12,217 nucleotides of DNA from Crocinitomicaceae bacterium (GTDB lineage Bacteria > Bacteroidota > Bacteroidia > Flavobacteriales_D > Crocinitomicaceae), in contig JAURHO010000037.1 in the NCBI GenBank assembly GCA_030833265.1, positions 1 through 12,217 on the forward strand, read 5' to 3'. Each line of letters starts with the position of its first letter. Positions within the stretch are counted from its first letter, which is position 1. The notes under the pieces are model-generated. The model was not told the DNA's origin. It worked only from the letters and a program-made list of their open reading frames with translations, and ran no database searches. Positions 6,464 through 12,217 of this stretch are shown one piece after another. Position numbers and translations under genes: made by a program.

Positions 6464-9400
6464 CTATTTTAACAAAACAAGTTTTTCAGTTTGCTCGGCG
6501 AAGGCGCCATCAGGGGTTTGGATACTCAGTCGATACAAATAGGTACCTCTCGCCAATTCATCTCCGAATTCATCTCGACCATCCCAAAAAATTCCGGAAA
6601 CCCTGAATCCGGCAGTTGGCATTTCTTGTTGAATGGTTTTGACCAAACGACCAGCAACGGTAAATATCTGGACTTGAACATTCAAACTAGAGCAAGATTG
6701 ATTGTGTTCAAACATGAATTCAGTGCGTGTTGTAAATGGATTCGGATAATTCAGCACGTGCTGCAAGGTCGGGGTTTCTTTTTGCTGCACCACAAACTCA
6801 ATCTGAGCCAAATTTGAATTGTTATTGACATCCCAGACCTTCAAGGCCAAGGTGTGTTTTCCAGGAGCGAGGTCCTTAAACTGATAACGAACTTCTCCTG
6901 CCTGATACGAATTCAGATTAGCCGTATAAAAATCATTTAAAACAAAAGGCTGAGCAGTTTGCCCATCAAGGATGGCAACAATATCATGACCAATTCCATT
7001 TCCTACTGTATTGACCCCATTTTCATCATTTATTTTTGCCAATAGCACAGGATTTTCATCTGTGATGGAGCCGTTCACAAAGCCTTCTTGATTCATGAAT
7101 AAGGTAATCTCAGGACCTTCTGAATCTTGCACGCCATTCGGATCAATTCCACCCACGTAAAAGCTGGTATCAAAACCTTGCGCATCGAAAATACCATTGT
7201 GGCCATAGTAGCTAATTTTACCCAAATCAATATTTAGTGCAATATCTTTTGGAACTATAAATTCGAAGTCAAAATTGCCATTGACGATGCTCGCTTGGCC
7301 TCGGTAAATTTTATTGATTTGTTGTTCAAACTGAATTTGCGGAGATTCGTCATCCTGAGCAAGTGTGTTTTGAAGCTTTGCCTTGTCAAAAATGGTAGGC
7401 GTTAGGGTGCCATTCCAGGTGTTCAAAATATTGCCGTCGTAATCTTCAATGTGTCCTTTTACTCGTGCTTTTGATAAAGCTCTGAGCGTATCCATTTGTT
7501 GAGCAGGGTTCTGGCCATTAATACTGTCTGTAACAATTCGGTAGCGCGGCAAAGCCAGGCGCAAGGCTGGATCTCCAATTAAAGTGAAACTGCGTTTATT
7601 TGAAGAACTGGCAGAGGCTGCATTTTTCGTTCTGCGGGATAGCTCTCCAAATTCATAGGCCTGACCATCCGGATAACGATTAAAAATCCTTTTCATGAGT
7701 TCTGTACCCATCGTAGTGTTTACACCAAAATATACCGAACGCGTCGTGGTGAGCATGGCAATTGCCCCGCCTGCCGGATTCAAGAATACCCATTCACCTG
7801 CGGAAACGCGCTCAGGGTCGTCAAAACGGGTGAATTCACAAGTTGCAGAGACAAATAAATGTAAAGCATGGATATTATTCCATGCGTTAACCTGATCAAC
7901 AGATACGACACGCTCATCTGCCAAACCAACTTCGCCACCGTGACCAATATAATTTGCCACTAAAACGCCACGTTGAATATTAGCATCTATAGCTGACACC
8001 ATTGCTGGAAAACGCTCACCTCCTGCTGTTACTACTTTAGGAAATGCATCCATATACAGCTTGTTAAAGTTGATTTCAGGATTAAATCCGTTACCAATAG
8101 AATATTGTGCCTCTGCATCCGTGTCCACAAAATAACCCGACTCGCGGTTATCTGCCATCAGTAAATACTGCAAGCGCCAGTCGCCAAAAGTTTTATCGGT
8201 TTGTGTGTTCATGCAGCATGAATTCCCAACCGGATAAAATTCAGAACCATTTTTCATGTAATGTTCGATTTTATCCACCATCTGCTTGGCCTGCAAATTT
8301 GTACTGACAATTAAACGCCCTACGCCCACATCCATGATATCTGAAGCACTAATGGTTTCGTTGTCATCTAACATGCCAAAGAAATCATCCACGACCATCG
8401 CATCAGTCATGTTTTCACTTGCTTGCATTTGATAGGTTACAATAAAGTTGTTGTTATTTGGCATCCTGTTTTTTGGATCATAGGTGCCATCTCCGAAAAG
8501 TAAAAGATATTTAGGTTTGGTAGCGGGGTCATTGGTCATAGCCCGATCGTAAAACATTTTGGCAAATCGCCGAATTGCCGCCGGATCTTGCATTCCTGAA
8601 CTGAACTCATTATAAATGGCCTGTGGTTGTATCACATGAACACTTAAGCCGTTGGCCCGATGCAGGTCTGCTAAGCGGTTGGCTTGCGCTAAGAAATCAG
8701 GATGCGCAACCATCAGGTAATCGGCTTGAGCCAAACCATGCAAATCTTGAAAAGCGACAGGACCTACATTTTCAGGTGTAAAAAACGCAGTGCCAGATGC
8801 AGCAACAAACTCTTTATACCCAACTGTTGCGTTGAAACTAAGCACACCGTTTGCATATTGTTTGGGCATGAGTACTGGTTCGTGTTTATCTGAGATGTCC
8901 CAAACAAAAGTACTTTGACTTGCCCCGCTGATCTGATAAGCCGCCACACCCGTGTTCATCGTCCAAGTTCCTACTCTGAAATTCATTTGGCTACCCGCCA
9001 TCACCAAATTTCTTTTTGCGTGTATTAAAATCCGATCAAGATTAGTCACCACATTCGGATTCAGTCGGTCAATTTCAATTGTTAAATTGAGATTTGATGA
9101 AGGTGTAGAATCATTGCACTGCAAAATTCCTCTTTGAAAATAGTTACTGGAAAAGGGCATTGAGGTCTGCCCAAGCACAGTTGCTCCTTTTTTAACTTTA
9201 AATTGATTGCCAGAAGTTCTTGAATTTGAAGCAAAACTTACCTGAAGCTTTACAGGCTCATTGACAATGTTTGGAATATTAAAGTTAAAGTTCTGCGATA
9301 ACTCCACATCAAATTCTTCCCCATACCAGCGCTGACCTCCTTTGCACAAGTTTACCAAATCATTTTCATAAACATCACGGTATGTGTATGCCGTTATTGT

Positions 9401-10291
9401 TGTATCTGCCGGCAAATCTATTACAACTGCCTGATTGATTCGAAGTGGCGCCACGTCAGACCCAACATAAATAAAATAATAGGATAAATCTGAGTAAGCA
9501 TGTTTCGTCTGATCAAACATGCCTCCTGCAACAGGATCCCAACGATTGGGCCCCCAACCGTAGAAGAGTACGTAATCGTTGTCGTTGAAAACGCCATCGC
9601 TTTCACCAATAATTTGGATGGCATTTTGAGCGAGGTCATCCGTAAATGGCACTGAATTCAACTCGGCAATAACACCTTCACCGTTTCCAAAAATATGTAG
9701 ATGCTGCGGATTCAACTGCGCTGTATTAATGCCGCAAGCGCTTAAAAATGCCTTGTCGAGTTTGTAGATTCCGTCGCGATTTACCGCAATCTTATACCAA
9801 CTGCCTGTTGTTGTGCCTAAAATGGAATGTGCAGCATAATCCTTTGTACTGAAATTGGTCTGTGGTTGGATAGTTACATCAAAAGATAGTAAGCGCTCTA
9901 AAATTCCTTTATTGTTTCTGATGCCAAACCCGTAAATAGAAAGTAACGGTTTCCCTGCATCACTCACTATTTTAGCGTCAATTTGAAATTCATTAGCGAA
10001 CTGAATGCCTAGCTGTGTATATTTCTCGCGTTCTTCTAAAGGTACTGGCTCGTATTTCAGATTCAGTAATTGTACGGAACCACTCTTATTTTTCTGTGGC
10101 TGTTGAAAGGCAAAAAATGGCTGGTTCAAATCCAAACCAAATCCCTTAATTACTTGGACGTTTGTTGCATATGTACCACTTTGTGCTAAAGAAGAATCCG
10201 TCCACTCCAACACAAAGTTTTGTGATAGAGCACTCAGGGACATTGACCATGAAAAACAAAGAAATAAAAAAGAGCGTTTAAAATAATTCAT
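6464..10291 (-). CDS. porU: Type IX secretion system C-terminal sortase PorU
   Basis: Gingipain-related (peptidase C25) surface sortase. In T9SS bacteria it removes the C-terminal sorting signal of cargo proteins at the cell surface and joins cargo to an anchor such as anionic LPS. The 1275 residues start with a signal peptide (MNYFKRS, hydrophobic core, cleavage near SALSQ, residue 23). A long beta-rich N-terminal region of about 25-515 includes GSWYKIAVNRDGIYKLD (163-179). The C25 domain spans about 522-912, with FGDGTYDPKNR (599-609), catalytic His784 in YIGHGGE, catalytic Cys818 in FVSATCEF, and LIGDPALRL (904-912). A beta-sandwich linker follows at about 940-1170, then a C-terminal module (NYPNPF at 1181-1186, ending EKLVLLK) resembling T9SS sorting domains, which PorU itself retains in studied species. 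It is first in the unit porU-porV-ispF and diverges from the PorP-like gene. Confidence 0.96.
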   Translation of the reverse strand: MNYFKRSFLFLCFSWSMSLSALSQNFVLEWTDSSLAQSGTYATNVQVIKGFGLDLNQPFFAFQQPQKNKSGSVQLLNLKYEPVPLEEREKYTQLGIQFANEFQIDAKIVSDAGKPLLSIYGFGIRNNKGILERLLSFDVTIQPQTNFSTKDYAAHSILGTTTGSWYKIAVNRDGIYKLDKAFLSACGINTAQLNPQHLHIFGNGEGVIAELNSVPFTDDLAQNAIQIIGESDGVFNDNDYVLFYGWGPNRWDPVAGGMFDQTKHAYSDLSYYFIYVGSDVAPLRINQAVVIDLPADTTITAYTYRDVYENDLVNLCKGGQRWYGEEFDVELSQNFNFNIPNIVNEPVKLQVSFASNSRTSGNQFKVKKGATVLGQTSMPFSSNYFQRGILQCNDSTPSSNLNLTIEIDRLNPNVVTNLDRILIHAKRNLVMAGSQMNFRVGTWTMNTGVAAYQISGASQSTFVWDISDKHEPVLMPKQYANGVLSFNATVGYKEFVAASGTAFFTPENVGPVAFQDLHGLAQADYLMVAHPDFLAQANRLADLHRANGLSVHVIQPQAIYNEFSSGMQDPAAIRRFAKMFYDRAMTNDPATKPKYLLLFGDGTYDPKNRMPNNNNFIVTYQMQASENMTDAMVVDDFFGMLDDNETISASDIMDVGVGRLIVSTNLQAKQMVDKIEHYMKNGSEFYPVGNSCCMNTQTDKTFGDWRLQYLLMADNRESGYFVDTDAEAQYSIGNGFNPEINFNKLYMDAFPKVVTAGGERFPAMVSAIDANIQRGVLVANYIGHGGEVGLADERVVSVDQVNAWNNIHALHLFVSATCEFTRFDDPERVSAGEWVFLNPAGGAIAMLTTTRSVYFGVNTTMGTELMKRIFNRYPDGQAYEFGELSRRTKNAASASSSNKRSFTLIGDPALRLALPRYRIVTDSINGQNPAQQMDTLRALSKARVKGHIEDYDGNILNTWNGTLTPTIFDKAKLQNTLAQDDESPQIQFEQQINKIYRGQASIVNGNFDFEFIVPKDIALNIDLGKISYYGHNGIFDAQGFDTSFYVGGIDPNGVQDSEGPEITLFMNQEGFVNGSITDENPVLLAKINDENGVNTVGNGIGHDIVAILDGQTAQPFVLNDFYTANLNSYQAGEVRYQFKDLAPGKHTLALKVWDVNNNSNLAQIEFVVQQKETPTLQHVLNYPNPFTTRTEFMFEHNQSCSSLNVQVQIFTVAGRLVKTIQQEMPTAGFRVSGIFWDGRDEFGDELARGTYLYRLSIQTPDGAFAEQTEKLVLLK

Positions 10292-10302
10292 GAAACTTGC
10301 AG

Positions 10303-10318
10303 TTTTTAGCGCTAGAAA
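10303..10318. promoter_or_regulatory. Palindrome TAGCGCTA in the porU leader
   Basis: The core TAGCGCTA at 10307-10314 is a perfect 8-base palindrome. With three further matching T/A pairs on each side and one mismatched pair it extends to 16 bases. It sits 12 to 27 bases upstream of the porU ATG, where an operator or a leader hairpin would be placed. The GC-containing core stands out in a very AT-rich intergenic region. No protein is known to bind it, and function is inferred only from position and symmetry. Confidence 0.25.
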
Positions 10319-10339
10319 AACGTCAATATATTTATTTTA

Positions 10340-10371
10340 TTTGAATAAATATTCGATATTTGTAACCTTTG
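10340..10371 (+). promoter_or_regulatory. Candidate promoter of the PorP-like gene and gldJ
   Basis: TTTG at 10340-10343 fits the Bacteroidota -33 element. AACCTTTG at 10364-10371 matches the -7 consensus TAnnTTTG at all but the first base. The spacer is 20 bases, within the usual range. Transcription would start near 10375-10378, leaving a leader of roughly 15 to 40 bases depending on which non-ATG start the gene uses. Confidence 0.45.
10347..10361. repeat. Inverted repeat AAATAT-TCG-ATATTT in the divergent promoter region
   Basis: Two perfect 6-base arms (10347-10352 and 10356-10361) flank the three-base spacer TCG. The repeat lies between the proposed -33 and -7 boxes of the PorP-like gene and about midway between the two divergent genes. 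A dimeric regulator bound there would block the rightward promoter. The AT-rich composition makes chance occurrence plausible. Confidence 0.3.
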
Positions 10372-10415
10372 AAACCTAAATCTCGTTTAGATTGTTCGTG
10401 CTAAAACCAACTTTC

Positions 10416-11396
10416 GTGAAAATAGTTAAACCTATTCTTGCCCTACAGTTCTGCTTCATTACACTGATAATGAGTAACATAACTTTAGCTCAAGATCCTA
10501 CATTTACCCAATTCTACGCCAATCCAACTTACCTCAATCCTGCGTTGGCCGGTTCATCTGGGTGTCCAAGAGTATCGCTCAATTACCGCAACGAATGGCC
10601 TCAACTCACAGGTAATTACGTAACCTATGCGGCTGCATACGACACATATGCTAAAAATATTTCCGGTGGTTTTGGCTTGTTGGCCATGCATGACGTACAA
10701 GGTCAAGGAACCATTCAAACCTCAATGATCGGCGGTATCTACTCTTACAACCTAAAAGTAAATCGCAAATTTTCTTTGATGTTCGGAGCAAGAGCTGCAT
10801 ACTTCCAAAAATTTCTTGATTGGGACAAACTAACTTTCGGTGACATGATTGATCCTCGTCGTGGTTTCATCTATCAAACCGGTGACGTGCCTAGAGGAAA
10901 TGGTCGTCGAGGCTTTTTTGATGTAAGTGCTGGTTTTGTAGGTTTCACCAAGAACTTCTATTTTGGTGGTGCCGTTCATCACCTCAACAGACCAGACGAA
11001 TCTATGATTCTCGGAGAGTCTAAACTTCCAATGCGTTTCACAGGTCATATGGGTGCCAACATTAAAATTGGTCAGCGCGGACGCTACTCAAGCTCTACCT
11101 ATATTTCTCCAAACATTATCTACCAATATCAAAATGGCTTCCAAGAGCTAAACATTGGTGCCTATTTGAAATACGAAAACTTCACTATTGGTGCTTGGTA
11201 CCGCAATCGCGACGCCTTCGTCATGACTGTCGGCATCAACACAGACAAGTTTAAAATTGGTTATAGCTATGACCTCACTGTTTCTCAATTAGGAAATGGT
11301 ACATCAGGTGGTTCACATGAAGTTTCCATGGGAATCAATCTAAAATGTAAAAAGAAACCTAAAAACTTTAGAAAAACGTCTTGTCCGTCTTTCTAA
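10416..11396 (+). CDS. PorP/SprF family type IX secretion outer-membrane protein
   Basis: Outer-membrane beta-barrel of the family containing Porphyromonas PorP and Flavobacterium SprF, needed for T9SS function or for secretion of particular cargo such as SprB adhesin. From GTG at 10416 it has 326 residues and a clean signal peptide (MKIVKPILAL..., cleavage after Ala25 before QDP). In-frame TTG at 10392 and GTG at 10398 would give longer N-termini, and no ATG is available. Family signature: DPTFTQFYANPTYLNPALAG at 27-46 and SLNYRNEWP at 54-62, then regular barrel strands and GGSHEVSMGINL at 298-309. After the last strand comes a basic cysteine-containing tail (KCKKKPKNFRK, ending TSCPSF). It lies between porU (divergent) and gldJ (46 bases downstream, same strand), so it is probably cotranscribed with gldJ. 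Which paralogue it represents is unknown. Confidence 0.9.
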   Translation: MKIVKPILALQFCFITLIMSNITLAQDPTFTQFYANPTYLNPALAGSSGCPRVSLNYRNEWPQLTGNYVTYAAAYDTYAKNISGGFGLLAMHDVQGQGTIQTSMIGGIYSYNLKVNRKFSLMFGARAAYFQKFLDWDKLTFGDMIDPRRGFIYQTGDVPRGNGRRGFFDVSAGFVGFTKNFYFGGAVHHLNRPDESMILGESKLPMRFTGHMGANIKIGQRGRYSSSTYISPNIIYQYQNGFQELNIGAYLKYENFTIGAWYRNRDAFVMTVGINTDKFKIGYSYDLTVSQLGNGTSGGSHEVSMGINLKCKKKPKNFRKTSCPSF

Positions 11397-11442
11397 ACGT
11401 AACCAAATTAATAGTTGAACTTAAAGTAATAAATTCAAGCAT

Positions 11443-12217
11443 ATGAAGCGAATGATTCAAAACATATTCGGAATAGCACTAACCGCTTCGTTAGTGCTTT
11501 CTTCATGTACAAAAGAAACCTCTTCTGCTACAGGTTGGGAGTTCAATAACTTTAAAAACGGTGGTTTTGAAAAGTTTGACGCCAAAGAGCAAGAAGCTGG
11601 TCCAGGTTTGGTCATGGTAGAAGGTGGTACTTTCACAATGGGTAGAACAGAACAAGACGTCATGTCTGACTGGAACGCACGTGCGTCCAGAGTTACTGTT
11701 GCCTCTTTCTACATGGATCGTACCGAAGTCACCAACTTCAATTGGTTAGAGTACATGTACTGGATGCGTCGTGTTTACAACAAAACTTACCCACACGTAT
11801 ACAAAAAATGTTTGCCAGATACACTTGCCTGGAGAGCTGCTTTAGGATACCGTGAAAAATATGTGGAATATTACCTTCGCCACCCTGCTTACAGAGATTA
11901 TCCTGTTGTTGGTGTTTCTTGGTTACAAGCAAATGATTTCTGTAAATGGCGTACTGACCGTGTGAACGAAGCTATTTTAGTACGCGAGGGCATCTTAAAC
12001 TGGCACTTTGCAGACGAAGGCGACCTCGGTGCAGCACTTGTTGAAGACAAAGCCAATAAATACACCTCTGTACCTGAAAACATGTTCTCTACAGAAAATT
12101 ACCTCAATGGTAATTACAACGTTGAAACAGATGATAAAGGTTATACCTTAACTAAGGACGGCACAAAATTGCCTAAAACTCCTAAAGTTACTAAAGAAGA
12201 ATCTGCACAATACGGTA
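11443..12217 (+). CDS. gldJ: Gliding motility lipoprotein GldJ (5' part, cut by window edge)
   Basis: Lipoprotein of the T9SS and gliding apparatus with a formylglycine-generating-enzyme-like (SUMF1) fold. In Flavobacterium johnsoniae GldJ is needed for gliding and secretion and for stability of GldK. The first 258 codons are visible and the frame is still open at the right edge. The N-terminus is a lipoprotein signal with lipobox LSSC, lipidated cysteine at residue 22. The SUMF1-type domain begins at about 53 (GPGLVMVEGGTFTMG) and continues through DVMSDWN (72-78), SFYMDRTEVTN (88-98), PDTLAWR (125-131), RHPAYRDYPVVGVSWLQ (146-162) and CKWRTDRVNEAIL (167-179). GldK/PorK has the same fold, but ATGWEFN near residue 29 and the DVMxDWN and CKWRTDRVNE stretches fit GldJ. 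Nearby porU and porV support this, as the three neighbour one another in Flavobacterium. Confidence 0.92.
   Translation, partial: MKRMIQNIFGIALTASLVLSSCTKETSSATGWEFNNFKNGGFEKFDAKEQEAGPGLVMVEGGTFTMGRTEQDVMSDWNARASRVTVASFYMDRTEVTNFNWLEYMYWMRRVYNKTYPHVYKKCLPDTLAWRAALGYREKYVEYYLRHPAYRDYPVVGVSWLQANDFCKWRTDRVNEAILVREGILNWHFADEGDLGAALVEDKANKYTSVPENMFSTENYLNGNYNVETDDKGYTLTKDGTKLPKTPKVTKEESAQYG

Noticed and set aside
10323..10330. Minus-strand TATATTGA as a -7 box for porU
   Set aside because: It misses the last two consensus bases of TAnnTTTG and has no -33 partner, so it is too weak to annotate in AT-rich DNA.
11443..12217. Assignment of the last gene as GldK/PorK instead of GldJ
   Set aside because: Both have the SUMF1-like fold and PorP often precedes PorK, but the ATGWEFN, DVMSDWN and CKWRTDRVNE stretches and the porU/porV neighbourhood fit GldJ. 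The missing C-terminal half could confirm this.

Overview
The window is chromosomal DNA from a Bacteroidota bacterium, most likely in class Flavobacteriia. The evidence is type IX secretion system (T9SS) and gliding genes (porU, porV, a porP/sprF-family gene, gldJ), no clear Shine-Dalgarno sequences, promoter boxes of the TAnnTTTG type, and moderately AT-rich DNA. It is gene-dense: ten protein genes, the last cut by the right edge, and no gap over about 125 bases. I see no mobile element, tRNA, rRNA, CRISPR array or frameshift.

The left third holds housekeeping genes. On the minus strand, tgt (queuosine tRNA modification) is followed one base later by an LptF/LptG-family permease. Diverging from tgt is a plus-strand cluster whose reading frames overlap at both junctions: a membrane-anchored family 2 glycosyltransferase, an ECF-type sigma factor and rsmG (16S rRNA methyltransferase). 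Overlaps of 7 bases and 1 base suggest one transcript with coupled translation.

The right two thirds is a T9SS locus around a divergent intergenic region at about 10292-10415. Leftward run porU (the sortase that removes C-terminal sorting domains from T9SS cargo), porV (its outer-membrane shuttle partner) and, two bases later, ispF (isoprenoid precursor synthesis). Rightward run a PorP/SprF-family outer-membrane protein and the lipoprotein gene gldJ, cut at the right edge. The gldJ/porU/porV neighbourhood is known from Flavobacterium gliding bacteria. Cargo crosses the outer membrane through the T9SS translocon, PorV collects it, and PorU cleaves and attaches it. GldJ and PorP-type proteins belong to the periplasmic and outer-membrane part of the apparatus.

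No wholly new system is evident. The points most worth a second look are a Tgt without the three canonical zinc cysteines, an IspF with an altered C-terminal active-site segment, an ECF sigma gene without an adjacent anti-sigma gene between a glycosyltransferase and rsmG, a PorP-family gene between porU and gldJ with a basic CPSF-ending tail, and palindromic elements in the divergent porU/porP region.
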